A DNA stretch of 64,000 nt, from contig AP031352.1 in assembly GCA_037833965.1 (NCBI GenBank), positions 10,210,501 through 10,274,500 on the forward strand, read 5' to 3'. Positions within the stretch are counted from its first letter, which is position 1. Each line of letters begins with the position of its first letter. This DNA comes from Marchantia polymorpha subsp. ruderalis (taxonomy: Eukaryota; Streptophyta; Marchantiopsida; Marchantiales; Marchantiaceae). This document shows, piece after piece, positions 45,311-58,819 of the stretch. Made by a program: the position numbers and the translations under genes. Under the pieces are notes generated by a model. It made no database searches, had not been told where the DNA came from, and saw only the letters and a program-made list of their open reading frames with translations.

Positions 45311-46580
45311 ATGGAGTTCGAGAGAGCTGGAACCATGACCGTCTTCGTGCTTGCATCTATCTTTCTGACGGGTGCGATGTACGCAACTCCTGCAGCTGCG
45401 GGAGAAGGGCCGGCATTCGACAGTGGCCTGCAGTTGACTGACCCCGGAAAACTTGGTCTTGTCAGCCAAGCATCGTACTATACTGCACCATACGTCCGTA
45501 AGTAATTTACTCTCTGACCCTTGATGATTTTTACTGTCTACCAGCCTTCAACATTGTCGTCCACATGCTGCTCGCAGATGTTCGTGAGCTAGCAAGAAGA
45601 AGAAATCTCATTCCCGATCTTTAAACAGATTCCTTGATTTAAGATGACGCTCGGTAAGTCTGATGTTAAAGTTTCTACAGAATACAGGGTTCATATCAGT
45701 AACATGGTCAACAACTACTCGAGGAATGTGACTTATAGAAGATTGTGATCTTTATACAGCTTCGAGTGTACAAACACTCCTCCGCTTGCCCTGTGTACAT
45801 GCTACCCATGGATTGGTACCACACATTCTAATCAGAGTACCGATGGAAATTAAAACGTATCTACATTCGTTGGCTCCTTCATAAGTAGGCCTGGAATGAT
45901 AGGACTGCCAAGTCCCACTGATGCACAATCGAAGCCTATAACTGAATGAATGATTGATGATGGAATGACTGCACTACGAGCAGCGATATCTAATCGAAGA
46001 AATGGTGCTCGAATCGTCCTTCGATGAGTAGAATCGTGAGCTTGAGTCGTTATCCCGCCGGTTGCAATTTGTTCTGAAGTGACTATCTTTGCGTGCGGAG
46101 TGCTGCCAGTGGAGCCATGAAGACGATTAATTTTTCTGAGTTTCGGCTTGTATGATTATGATCTGAACAGCGAGTGCGTGCTACGGGTTCGACACAAGCC
46201 AGTTCCCTGCGGGCAACATAATGGCAGCGGGCGGTGACGGAGCTCCCAACATCTGGAACGGCGGCGCCAACTGCGGCAGGTACTTTGGAATCGACTGCAA
46301 CGGAGCCGGATGCTGGCAGGGTTCCCACCACATCGACGTCAAAATCGTCGATCGGTGCCCGAACGGCTGCTCGGGAGGACGAGCGTTCGACCTGACGTAC
46401 GAGGCCTTCGGAGCCATCGCCAACCACGACCAGGGTGTCATCACAGTCTTCTACGGCCAGAACCCCAACCCGCTGTCCGACGCTCAGTACTCATTCAACT
46501 TCTCCGGACTCGAGCTCCCTGCAGAATTCCAGATGTTTCAGCGATCCGGTGTCGTCCTCACCCAAGACGGGATCGCATAA
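45311..46580 (+). CDS. EG45-like / plant natriuretic peptide-like secreted protein
   Basis: There are two exons, 45311-45497 and 46171-46580, split by a 673-base intron (GTAAGT...ACAG). The join completes the Pro of YYTAPYVPSACYGF, exactly the sequence expected in EG45 proteins. The 198-residue product has an N-terminal signal peptide (about 9-30) and a double-psi beta-barrel domain. Six Cys follow the SAC motif (SAC, ANC, IDC, AGC, RCP, NGC), together with HIDVKIVDRCP and FDLTYEAFGAIA. Family members are apoplastic, related to expansin domain 1 but without the C-terminal cellulose-binding domain. Some act as water/ion-balance signals. About 40 residues beyond the usual end (after ITVFYGQ) are unusual. 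Met9 (45335) is an alternative start. Confidence 0.9.
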
Positions 46581-46589
46581 GCGCCTCGT

Positions 46590-49160
46590 CTTCGAATGGC
46601 GAATGTCTTCCCCTGGCTCCATGGTCTGGGTCTCCTGAGGAACACTGAGTCCTCGATCCTGACAGTAATACGACGCAATGTCTGCCCTCGACTCGTTGGC
46701 GTCGTCTGTCTACTCCAAGAAAACACATGATCATAATAATGATAAACAAGGGAGACCGAGAGAGAGAAGCTTGTGTTTGAGTCTGTAATCAGCTTTCTGG
46801 TGCTGAAGGGGCTACTGAACTATCCTTTCGTCGAAGAAAACATCCATCCGCGTGGCAGTAAGGGCAACGCGCCCTCATGATTTGTTGTAACTTTGTGATG
46901 CTATATTGTTAGACCCTGGATACGGATGTCGTTTCATCTGAAGGGGTCTTCCCATCCATTTTGATGTTTACTTGGGCTTCCTTTGATTGTGCATTTTTGG
47001 GGGGTTGTTTTAGGACCAATCTTTCAAGTAACCAGAGAAAATAAAGCCCAAATCCAGTTCTCAAGCATCCAAGTGTCCATTTACTACGGCATCTGTTGTC
47101 ATTACATCTGAATGTATTTCTCTTTCTACTTTATGATTGAAACCGTAATGTTGAGTTTCGGGCTACATCGCAAGTTGTTAACAAGCTTGCGAAGGCCATG
47201 ATTTGTAATATGTACTCAGTTTCCATCAATGTGGAATCTGAGTACATATAGCAAATCACTTGACACTATCATTGATGGAAACTGAGTTAATATAGGAGTT
47301 ATTGATAATCAGTGAGTATCAGTATTAAATATATAAATAAATTCATAATAAAAGGATGTTAGCATTTTTTTAATTAATGAAATTGGATCTTAAAACATTT
47401 TCTACTTATTTGGAAGATATTGACTGATAGTAACTGAATGTTCACACATTTCATGATTCAATTGATTTTTCGTCAAGAGTCTTCCTTTCAAAACAAAATG
47501 GAAATCACAATTATAAACATTTCCGTCTAAGGTAAATTAGAATCACTTCTTTTGAATTCAACGTAAATAATGTGAGAAATCATCTACAATGATGTGTGAT
47601 TGTACATCGATCTCGAAGCATCTTTTCATATCAGCTTCTTCCAAATCCTTACTTCGCATGCTGAGCTTCCATACGTATGTATTAAGTTCACTTCCACATC
47701 ATATTTTGTGTCCTTCACTGTTATTTTCTTGATTACTGTCGAGGCGGACATATATGGTCCAACATCTACAATTCTACCCTTCGCTAGGAACGATAGAATT
47801 ATGATCTTCGTTAAGGGCTCAGCTAATACTCATGGATTTTGAACTCACTTGACTCAGATGAACTTTTGGAATTCGGACTTCAACCTTAACGGAATGATTG
47901 TTTCAATTAGACCAAAGCAGATCACGGTCAAAAGCCAAGGTACACTTGCTTCAAACATCCACTAAGTGAGGTTTTAGTGAGTGTACTCAACATTGAAAAA
48001 TATGGTTTTTGTATCTCAAGTGATATATGTCCCAACTACTTCGATCACAAGGTCTCTCTACTCAGTACCACCCATGGTTTTTGTGGATGAGTGTAGGTAA
48101 ATAACGATCATATTCAGCTCCCGGTCTAAAGATATGGTACCTTTCTAAAATTTCTCAACTTTTGTAAAAAAGCGATGATGCTTCGATCTCTACACAAATG
48201 GGACTACTCAGACCTCTCCACAAAGGGAAGTCGCGGGGTGGTTCCCGGTCTTTCTGTCCTGGGATCGAGAAGGAAGATTATCACAAGAAAAAAGAAAGCA
48301 ATAAAGCTTGCGTCTCGATACGTTTACTTCCCACTGCTTTTGAACAATGACTTACGAAAAGTATGATCAAGATCCAATGGCACGACTTTTTCAATTCTTA
48401 AGCTCTTTGTGTCAGCAACAATAACTGTCATCACTTCATACATGTGGAAAGGTCGGCAGATTACATAGGCTCAAAACAATAAGTGGGGTGTAACATCGAG
48501 TCAACACGAAACCCATGTTGCTTCCTCGCTGTCATCTCCATCTTCAACCCTGCCACATCTCCTTTCTTCAGTGTGTGACTACTCGTTGCTTACTCCTCCA
48601 TTGTTGGAGTTATCGCCGCAGCTGTAGTACAGATTTTAGCACAAACTCCTGCATTGAAGTAGGACATCTTCAAGTCATAGGTATAAGATCTTGAACATCA
48701 TAAATGTGAGTAGAGTTCAAAATTGCTACATAAACGTATCGTTGACTGGACCAAAAGCTGAAATCCCTCACGTCCAAACCTATGTTTCGAGTCCAGGCAG
48801 AGACACTGACATCCTTCAATATTCAGAGTCAAAGATACCTACAAGTACATTTACCACGAGAAAGAATTGTGCATTTGATGGCACAGACGGGGAAAACCTC
48901 ATCTCGTTGCTACTGTTTCTGAACACAAGGAGAATTGATTGCAGTAAGTTAAGAATTTTCACGTCCAAAACTTAGCATCGTATACGAAACTCAGATTGCT
49001 TAGAGTATGTTCTCTACGGTATCTGAAAGGTATTGGTCACAGGCAATCTTGTTCCTTCCAACCTTTGCAAGCGGGGTTTAAAAAAACGGTATTAAAAAGG
49101 ACGAAACATGACCTTCATGTTCTTGGATAAAAAGCATACCTTGAAGAAAGTGTAAAACCA
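46590..49160. other. Intergenic region
   Basis: This is the 3' flank of the EG45 gene followed by AT-rich spacer. A nested inverted repeat lies at 47169-47286. I see no supported gene. Confidence 0.45.
47210..47286. repeat. Overlapping inverted repeats
   Basis: Perfect 17-base arms CTCAGTTTCCATCAATG (47215-47231) and its complement (47270-47286) enclose a 38-base spacer. A 10-base pair, ATGTACTCAG (47210-47219) and CTGAGTACAT (47238-47247), overlaps the left arm, so two mutually exclusive hairpins are possible. It could be the core of a small MITE; no target duplication was identified. Confidence 0.75.
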
Positions 49161-49164
49161 TATG

Positions 49165-52100
49165 TTACTCAACAAGTTTCACATGGCCGTTGATCACCTC
49201 AAAGTTAATATCTACTTCGTCCTTTTGCCCAATCAGATCTGGAGCGAAGCGTCTGAGAGACTGTTCAAGCTTATCTTCAAAGGGTACATATCGTGACCAC
49301 AAAAGTCTTTTCATCTCGTTCCACCGGGTCTCGCAGGTTATCCCGTCCCTGCCCGACGAACGAACCACACAGTAAATACCAATTGAGAAAAAGGCAAGTA
49401 TCGTGTGATAGCAGTGAAAGTTGAGATATTCACTACACCCCTTTCATATCCACAAGTTGCTCGCAGTAATGAAACAAATGAGATCTTTGAGCGTCGGACC
49501 GCTGCAATCCAATTTCGGCTTCTAAAATCTTGTAATTACACTCGATCGAAGGTCGAAAAGAGCAAGTTTGGTTTCTACCTGTCGTCCAAGAGTCGATCCC
49601 AGTCTACTGCCTCCTCCGAGGATGCACCATGTTCCATTAAGCTGGCCATATCAATCAAGTGCAAATATCAGTATTTGACGAATTTCCTGATTTGATAACT
49701 TCGACCCCTGTGGTTTAAGGCCTGGTAAGTAAGAGTGAAACTGTGTGCAAACAGCTGGAGAGAGATGCATGATAGTCCAGGTATTAAAAGAAGCGGCAGT
49801 ACAAAGATATTTACAGGCGACATTCTGATGATTCATGGTTTCATGAGACTACTGCAACGAGCTTGAGGACCTGTGCAAATTATAAACAGGAGACTGAAGC
49901 AAGGAGTACTGCACAACAGCAACTCTAAACTACTGGCAACTCCTCCAAATAGTGCAAAATAAACTCACACCTTTGCAGCAATCGGCGGTCATCGCCATTT
50001 GCCCAGCGTCCCTCCGTTATCAAAGGAGAGGCTAGCCTGTGGTACCTGAAACATTGTGCTTGTGATATTAAACACTGAGCAGTACGACAGCTCTCGTGTA
50101 TAAAAATACGTGTGCCTCCAGACAGCTGCCAGAACCTCAATTGTCTTTGAGGAAGTATTGATACTCGGTTCACCATGGAACAAATCCGTGTGCTGAAGTC
50201 AATCTTACAACTGAGCAATGTAACGTCTGTACAACTACCGGAAGCGTAATCGCCTCAAATTTCATCATCCATAGTGCGTTCTAGCGCACAAAAGTTTTGT
50301 CCAACTGCCCCATGGGGGGCATGCAGATGTGACATTTCTGGTGAGATTGTGAGTATCACCAGAGAATCACAAGTAGATGAGACCACCCAATACTGTCAAG
50401 CCAGTGGCCAGCCTCTTCTTCCATATATAGATGGGTCTCATGTTCAGATAGAGAGAAACACAATCCTGCTTGGTATTCTGTAACTCACGCAGATAATAAA
50501 TTCCTATAACCTGAAAACCTTTTTCTTCACCTCAAAACCCAAAAATGGATAGAAGCCTTGAATCAATACACGTACCATTCATGTGCGCAAGAAGCCGACG
50601 TGCGCAGCAATTTCTCAGAGATTATCTCCCAGTTGATATCATCACGAATCTGTAACATTGTTAGTCAGTCCAAGTAGGAGAATATTTGCTCCTTCGAAAC
50701 CGTGCGTGTATGATGGCAAGTGTAGAAATAAGTTCTCATCACTTACTATTCGACGATCGTTCTCCTTCCGCCCAACATGATCTTTTATCCTCAAACTCCA
50801 ACGAACGTAGGCGCTAAGTAGATTATACTCACTCTCAGTCCACCTTCCTACATATAAACGCAGAAAATAGAAATTTGTTATCAGTATCTCATCAAACGTT
50901 GAACCATAATGTGAAGGATTCCACAAAATCACTGCCAGAGCTAACAAAAAGTAACTACATTTACAAAGCGTTTTCCTTACCTCTTTTCGTTTCAATTCTC
51001 ATGTGTCGCCATTTATCTTTCATCAGTTGTCCAGACCGTTCGGAATATTGTGCGGCTGTTTTCCAGTTATTACCGTATTTCAATCTAAGCCTGTGCAAGC
51101 AAGAGACGGACATGAGAAGAGAAGGGGGTGATCAATGTGAAACTCAAAATAGAAAAATGGATACGACCAAGGGTTAGGATAGAGATTAAAGAAAACAAGT
51201 TGTTAACACAACAGGGTGTGAATCCTACTCTCTGAGCTGCTGGAGTTCCTCTTGCGACCATTTTCCCCGTTTATGTCCAGCCAGCAGCCGCTCACCCCTC
51301 GTATAGATAAGCTTGACAGAGCGATCAGGTAAACATCTTGCTGCACACAATCCAGTTGTGATGGCTCGTAATATATTATTCATACAAGGACTTCAACCGT
51401 GAAAATCCAAAAGGCCTCAGTAGCAGGCTGAGGGGAAAAAATATGACGGCAAATACATCAGGCTATTCCATCACAATCCGGGAAGTCCGCAGAAATGGAG
51501 ACTCTAGTCTGAATTGCATATCTTGCACTCACCAATATCTAACCATGCGCCTCGAACTTCCGGATGCTTCATGGTAGAGAACAGCATCTTCACTCCATCT
51601 TTCTCATCCAGATTTTTCATCTGAGGACCAATGTAACAGAAGAGGTGACTTTCAGAACAACTCTCAAAGATAGTGGTGTAGAGGAGACAAAACAGACTTG
51701 ATAACAGAACACATAAAATAAAATTGCTGGACATAAAAAAAGAACAAGAATGTCTTCGAAAAGGGACCCCAGGGACCCCGCAAACTTCTCTGATAGTGTG
51801 GGCGAGTACATATTCAGGCGTACAGGCCAAAGGGATGCAACAAGATCAACAATTTTCGTCTACATTTGTATTGACTCCAGATGAAATATGAGGAACCCCG
51901 TAAAAGTGGTACCAAAGTAAGTTGCTGATGGTTGCTGAATCTAAATTAAGCAGAACGTTATCCAGATAATGACTTAACCTGACTGACCACAAAGAACTGG
52001 ACCTTTCATCGGGGCAGTTAGAAATTAAAGTATCGAATGAGTACGCTGAACCACAATGAAAAGCCTAATCGTCTCCAAACAATTTAAAGAAGAGAAACAA

Positions 52101-53575
52101 AAATCAACAGGGACCAACCCGCAGATTCAGGATATCTCATAACGTGACAATGGTCCAGGTAAACAATTGGATGAGTTAAAACACATCTATATCCGAGGAG
52201 TGCAATCCACACAATCAATAGTACCCCACAGACAACGAGACGCTGTCCGTGCTGAAAACCTCAATCCATAAGCTCCGTGATATTTTACACCTAATGAAGG
52301 TTCAAGAATTCCCAGAGAATACTCTTCAGGTGTTTCGGCATTGAGCTTCTTGCTCGCAAACTCACAGCCATAAGACATTGATTAACATCCAGTATCAAGA
52401 CCAGTGGTAGTAATTTCTGAATAAGAAGGTCTGGAGATGTATGCTTTGACTGTGCGTGCAAATTATTATCTTCAAAGTTTCAGTCTTCAAGAGCTGGATG
52501 TGCCGACTAAATGTAGAAAATGTGAGAGAAAATGGTCGAATCTAGGCAGAGTTTCTGCTTCGCTGAAAACCGAAATCAGATCTGAAGATAACCTTCACTC
52601 TTCGCAAGGGTGAAGGGATAGACTAAACCGTGGAGCAAGAGTAGCGTGAAAAAAAAAATTCAGACAAAGGTAGCTGCAGTCAAAGTAAGGATTGTCGCTT
52701 ACCCTAAGCCAGGCAAAACAAGCTCTTTTAATCCTCTCATCCTCCTCTTCAGAGAAAAATCCGTTCTTAAGATCCGTACGTTTCTGGTCTCTTTTCCAAC
52801 CTCGGTTCTGAAAAAGGCTTGCAGGGAATTGTTTCATGTATTCATCGTCAAATAGTATATTCTTCTCCCTTCGTTCATCTTCCTCGGAGCCACTCTCGAC
52901 ACGCGCCAAAGACAACTTCTCCTCGTTACCTTCTTCATCTTCCTCCGAGACCATCACATCTGCCTCCTCTTGCTTCCTCTCCTCAATTTCCGGAATTTGA
53001 AACCTGACTTTCTTCCCTGTTTTGACTTTCTTCCTTGTTTTGACGACTGGTACTCGAAAATCATGATGGTCTACGAGGTCAGCAGAAACGGCCTCAAGCT
53101 TAGCTCCGCCCCCGTCAGCAGCATTGGTGAGCGAGTTCTTTCCCTGTTCTTCGAACTCTCTGTCCCTGCTTCTCTTTTTCTTTTTCTTCATCAAGGAAGA
53201 CGATTCGGACCCATTTTCCACCAGGTCGTCAGAAACGGCCTCGAGCTTCACTCCGCCTCCGTCAGCAGCACTGGAGAGCGAGTCCTTTTCCTGCTCATTT
53301 TCTCTGTCCCTGCGTCTCTTTTTGCTTTTCTTCTTCAATGAAATCGATTCCAACCCATCGTTATTAATTTCGTCATGAACGGCCTCGGCTACATCTCTAA
53401 CCTCAGAAGTACCATCGACGTTTTGCTCACTAACGGCTTGCACTTCTCTAATCCCATTCAAGTCAGCCAAGCAGCTTTCTCTGCCTCTCTCTGTCTGCGT
53501 CTCTACATTGCCGTCTAGACCAGAACTTTCAAGCTCCTTGACTTCGTGCTTCTTCTTCTTGCTGTGCTTCCCCAT
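49165..53575 (-). CDS. REB1/TTF1-like Myb protein (putative RNA polymerase I termination factor)
   Basis: Nine exons keep a clean frame (minus strand): 53575-52703, 51620-51533, 51340-51229, 51090-50981, 50847-50747, 50649-50576, 50045-49971, 49641-49579 and 49348-49165. All introns are GT-AG, and the CDS is 1680 bases (559 residues). Residues 1-265 are Lys-rich and acidic, with KKKK clusters and a tandem ~48-residue duplication (about 76-168), fitting a nucleolar protein. Then come about four Myb/SANT repeats: EEEDERIKRACFAWLR to RGAWLDIARCLPDRS; GKWSQEELQQL to WRHMR; GRWTESEYNLL to CAHEWYHRL; and GRWANGDDRRLL to ETRWNEMKRLL. Yeast Reb1 and mammalian TTF1 bind rDNA terminators with such repeats; the closest plant protein I recall is Arabidopsis At5g41020. 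Binding target here is inferred. Confidence 0.88.
53072..53350 (-). repeat. In-frame tandem duplication in REB1-like exon 1
   Basis: Two adjacent coding units of about 48 and 45 codons share ES-SL-KK, RDRE, SAADGGG/NAADGGG and KLEAVS-DLV. The similarity is visible in the DNA too, so the duplication is fairly recent. Confidence 0.8.
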
Positions 53576-53579
53576 GAGA

Positions 53580-55740
53580 GCGAATTATGAAACAGCAATC
53601 GCTCGAGGTAAAATTCTGTCACCAGCAACAGCCCCACCTTCCACTCGCAAGCTGCATAGTTACAACACTCCTCACCTTCCTTCCTACTGTTCTATCCTTG
53701 CATTCACGTAGCGCCCCACTGTCTACATCAATTCATCTCTGATTCTAAGCCCAATGATGCCCTTCCTCCTTCGTCGATCTGTCAATTGGTTGAAATTGTG
53801 TCGCAAACGGTGTCATCACGAATACAGTGTAGAGCGGAGAAGGCACAGCCAAAATCACCCCTATGTCACCTTGTGACTAGAGTTCCAGTGCCTATAAAGC
53901 TCCACCTATTTATGGCGGGAGCAGAATCCCGCGAGGTTCTCGAATCACCTTCGTCATGCCCGCTACAGACAACTGGAGTGCACCGACCGACCGGCGGTCA
54001 TCGCCTTCGTCGTCTAGTTACGTCGGCAGACCGACCAACCTTCCAGGCAAGAGCAGGGTTAGAGGGACCGAATGCCAGCCACCCAACTTGACCCGAGTTC
54101 GGATCCTCGGAAGCAGCAATTAAACAAAGACACAAAGAGTTGACCAACTTGACCCGAGTTCAGACCTTCAGCAGAGCCAATTAATCACTACGTGACGGAA
54201 ATAGCTCCGATTTCTGGTGCTGCTTTGATCAAGCCCAGGTCACTGCTGCCACATCTCCGCTGTCTGTTCTGCGGCGCTAAAACACAGCGCTGAACGGGAC
54301 GCGACGCTGTTGTTTCTTTTGCGCAGATCAAGTCTAGGGTTAGGGCTTTTTTTCGGACTTAAGGTCCTTTATGACTCCTCCTGGCCGATTTTGAAGTCGC
54401 CCCGAATGTAGTGATCGGGACTCTCACACCCTTTCATTCATTGGACAATTTAAGCTCCGCGATGAATATACGAGAACAGTAGACGCAAAATTGGGGTCAC
54501 AAAATTATCGACATACATGAAAACGTTTCGATCGAAGTAATCAGATTAATTTAGAGACTTGGTTCTGTGTTTTACTTGGCCTTCGAAGCTACATTGAATC
54601 TAAGAACAAGTATCATTGTACGATACGCACATAAGGTTTTGCACACCTGAAGGGTTCGGAGAGATTCAAAAACCCATCCAAGGAACACTATAAATCTGAG
54701 TCGTGTAGTTTCCGCAGTCAGAAGATGGTGAAACTAAGAGGAAGAGTGGCGCATTTGATTTGTACGAAACCCTTCTTTTAACAATCAATCGACTCTTTCG
54801 CCGCACAATTCACTATTTTCAATTGTTGTAGTCTCACTCTATTGGGTCAAATTCTGCTTCTTCGGGCTCTGAGGATCAATGAAATTTTCCACAGTACTTA
54901 CTCATGACTCGGAATTAGAAACGCTCACGTTTGAGTACCAGTATGTATAGTCACAAACTAAGAGGGGTATTAGTCCTATACTCACAGAAGAACAATGATG
55001 AGATGTGTCTCTCCAAATGCATATCCCAAAATTGCTTATTACCTCGAGAAAAATCAGACCTTCCTTCAGACCTGAAGGTCAAATCACTTCTTTATTAGCC
55101 CGCTAGACAAAGGACCATCACATCGCTTTCTTCCAAGTTCATTCCGACGAAACTTAGCAGCAGTAATATCGAATGTACAAGATGAGTTTTTATCAAAATC
55201 AAATGTCCAAATCATCAAACAGGCCCAGAAATAATGCTCAAGCGAGATATAGATGCTCAGAATTTCATATGACAAAGGCATATCTACACCACGTGTAACT
55301 TTGGAAACAAACTGCTAACCCAATTTAAAGCAGGGTGAAGCAGTGTACCCAAAGAAAGGGTAGTATTGACCATTCATTTGCTCATTGCTGCTATCTTACA
55401 ATGAAGCTCTTCAGCACCTTCTCAACAGCCGTGTAAAAATTCAAAGTCACTCATATGGCACATCTGCCTGCCTGAGCTAGACAGGTGACAACCTCTTATC
55501 TAAAGTAAAAAAGGCACCCTCCTCTTATGAAGCTCTCAACCATTCTGGTATAGACTTCGTAGCGTGTAGGGTTTGCCACATTCGGTGGAGGCACCTGGAA
55601 GGATTGCTAATCTACCTAGCCAAAAAATCAGGAGTAGAACCCAGAAGGTATCCAGGTACCACGATCATGAGCGATTCCAGTTTTAGATTCAAACTTGAGG
55701 GCCTAAAAGACCCGCGCAGGGGCAGCAACAGGGGCAGCTA
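53580..55740. other. Intergenic region between two minus-strand genes
   Basis: This holds the upstream region of the REB1-like gene and the 3' flank of the carrier gene. Near 54027-54180 the phrase ACCAACTTGACCCGAGTTC-like occurs twice within about 90 bases. I see no other gene or repeat. Confidence 0.45.
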
Positions 55741-55805
55741 CTGAAAGATGTTCATGTCCTGTAAGATGTCTCATATATCTTCCACAGGAAGCGACGACCA
55801 AAATC

Positions 55806-58800
55806 TTAATCTGATATCCGTATTTCCACTCCAAGAAGATCCCTCATCACCTCGTATGTCACAAACGCAAGGGCTATGGATGGAACAACCTGCACAAAAT
55901 CAAGATCACATCTCAGCATCTTTCAAATAATCATCGTCTATATAGAACTGGTCACTCATGGCTGATATGCTACAGATGATTATGCTGCCACAATTCACAT
56001 GGCTCATCTCATATACAAAGGATGTGGTGGGCCATGACCCTGTGCTTTCGGCCAGACAGAAACTAAAATTACTAGGCGAGAAACATTACCTTCACGGAAT
56101 TAGGTAGAAGACCCTTGTAGAGAGCCAAAAACCCTTCATTCCTGACCGTTTGTCTAAATGCATCAATCATTCCAGTATATTGTGCAGGAGCTTTCACTTT
56201 CCCATCAGCTGTGATGACCGGAGAAGCATCCTTCCATCCGACCATCTGCATCCTTCGGCGCACGACATCCAAAGGATATGCTACAGTCTGACCAACGGTT
56301 CCGGCTGCAGCTCCACATAAGAGCTTTGTAACTACTCCCAGCTCTGACTCCTGTGCTGTTTCGAATTGGGGATCTTTAACAATCCAATCCTTTAATGTCT
56401 CGTAAACAGCAAAGTTGAGTCCAACATACGGAACCTGTACACATGGTACGAATCACATCAGAGTCTATAGACGACACAACAAGAATGGTGCAAATTTAAC
56501 AGAAACACCGTCTCCACTTTAAAATAATTACCAATCTACACAGATAACAATTAAATCCAGACTATCCAGTATCTACAACGAGACAACCATAAGAAGATTT
56601 GAATGATTTAAACACATGTATTTTAGTTTGATTTCTAATCTTGTCCTTCAAAACGACTGAAGGTTTGATAACATACCACTCCTATTACAGATGGCAACCA
56701 TCCTTTGTACACTGCTCTTGGCCCCTCTTCTTTGATAATCGTCTTGAAAGCATGTACCATCCCTTTGTAACGATAGGGGGAGTCCGCTGTCTGGAAAACA
56801 GTTACAACTAGCCTGAGCATTTGCATTACAATCCACGAAAGTTGTACCCAATGAAAGTAGAGAAGCAAACATGTCACTTCAGGTGATTCGATTCATCTTA
56901 CTAGTCGATGGTCAGATTGTCCAACCTCAGAAACTTACCTGGACAGTCAACCTTCCACGAACCATGTCCATGGGATACGTTGCTGACATTGCGATGATTC
57001 CGGCGCAAGCTCCAGCGCCAAGTCGAAGCAGTGGTGAAAGTTCGGCATCCTCTGCAAGTCGCATTTTACTTAAATTAGCCAACAAGCTATGTTCACCGTG
57101 GATATCTTAACCTTGACATTCTACCTAGTACACCTTGATAATTCTTAAGGTATTGCCTACGCGCATCAAAATCTAGAATGCTCTGAACTACAAATATGAG
57201 AGATAGGCTAACCTTGGCCAGTTTGCTGACGATAAAACCACAAGAGTGACCTGTGCCAAATAAACAGCACACACCCAGGTCAATTGAAAAACAGTGGTGG
57301 GACTCCTCTCTCTCTCATAAACACACACACACACACACATGTGGACACAGATGAACAATAAACGATGTCTTTGCAAATTACGTACTTTGAAGCCTGTTCG
57401 TAGCTGTAGAACTTCACTGCAGAATTAGGTATAATTCGAGCACAGTTGGTACCGTTGCCTTTGAAAAACCCAGCTAAACCCTCGGTAGCCCATATCGATC
57501 TCAAACCCTGGACCATTCCGCTGTACTTTGGATTGTATGCATTTTGAACCTGTTTAGGACAAAGTAAGTTAGGGAGATATAGGACTAAGTGCTTGCTCGT
57601 AAGGGCAGTGATGACCTCAATTGCTTTAGCAGTGTTTAGTAACGACCAGACCGCACAAAGACACTGAAGCAATTCCCTTTTGCATCCGGAGAGCAAAAAA
57701 AGGTGGAACTATGAAGCCCTATGACAAGGCTTTGATAGTTGAAAATAGACCCGGAGAAGTGTTAACTCAAATGAGAAATAAAAATCGTCTTGTCTCAGAC
57801 AACAAAGAGGCAAAGCACCTGAAGAAGGATTTTCAGGCGCTCCAGCGGGGCAACAGCAGATCGGGACCTGAAAAAAAAAAAACGAAATTAAAAAAAAAAC
57901 ATGATACGTCTGTCCAATCTAATTGAAGAAAGCTCCAGCAAAGCAAAGCTATCCATCCGTGAGCCTGTAAAGGTCCTGAGAGATATTAAGTTGATCTTAC
58001 AAAAACGTGCACCTCATTTTTCAGGTCTACACAGTGCAAGAAGCAAGATAAGCATATCAGCCATGTACTTCTCAGTGCATTCTGGCCGACATCGTTGAAA
58101 TGTGATCGAGACAACGATGCCTAGACAGATCGATGCTTTCAACAGCTCGATTAGTCCTGTTAACGGCTTCACACCTCTGATAGACAGCGTGTTGGCCTAG
58201 ATCTGTGTCTTTAAAACAAGTGGGGATCCACCGCAACCTTCAAGCTCTGAAGCAACAATGACTTTACGAGCAAAACTGTTCGACGATCGGCAATAGGAAC
58301 TGTACTCAGCGGTCCGAAAAAACTGGCGAATTAGGGTTTAAGGTAATGCGGGAAAAACGCTCTGTATCGGATCTAAGGGATAATAGCAACCAGTGACAGT
58401 GGAGATGTGTAGAGAGATAGGTTTCTATTGCTTCGGCCACAAGGGAATGGAGGAAGAAGGCGACGTCAAAGCACTAAAAAGTGGGAACTAAGAATCAGCG
58501 CTAATTAATCCATCCCACGGGAAGCATCGTGGATGATCGTTGCAGACAAAAGGCCGAGTTCTAGAACTCACACGCCTCCAGCAACGCCTCCAGCGAGCAA
58601 CGACTTGCATATTGTCAGGACGCTGTTCGACGGTGCTTTCACATCCTTCGTGGCCAGCTTCGCTTCCTCGGCTAGAGACTTCAACGCGGATGAAGCGGAT
58701 TCATTGCCATCCACGTAAAGGGGCGTCGTCTGGCAGTATGCAGTATTGGTCCCCTGTCCCATCACCTCGTCTGAGGGCTTCGGATCCGCGAGTTTCTGCA

Positions 58801-58813
58801 TGGTCGACGACAA
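55806..58813 (-). CDS. ADNT1: Mitochondrial adenine nucleotide carrier, ADNT1-like
   Basis: Eight exons keep frame (minus strand): 58813-58572, 57867-57819, 57549-57386, 57250-57213, 57051-56939, 56790-56677, 56434-56090 and 55889-55806. The CDS is 1149 bases (382 residues). Three mitochondrial-carrier signatures are present: PLERLK (about residue 90), PMDMVR (about 195) and PLDVVRRRM (about 290). LLAGGVAGGV, GAGACAGIIAMSATYP and CGAAAGTVGQTVAYP mark the odd-numbered helices, and the end VEIRISD matches Arabidopsis ADNT1 (At4g01100) as I recall it. ADNT1 sits in the inner mitochondrial membrane and exchanges AMP for ATP/ADP. The hydrophilic N-terminus (1-70) is about 30 residues longer than in Arabidopsis, and Met5 is an alternative start. 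An AC microsatellite (about 57322-57340) lies in the intron after exon 3. Confidence 0.94.
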
Positions 58814-58819
58814 ATCAGT

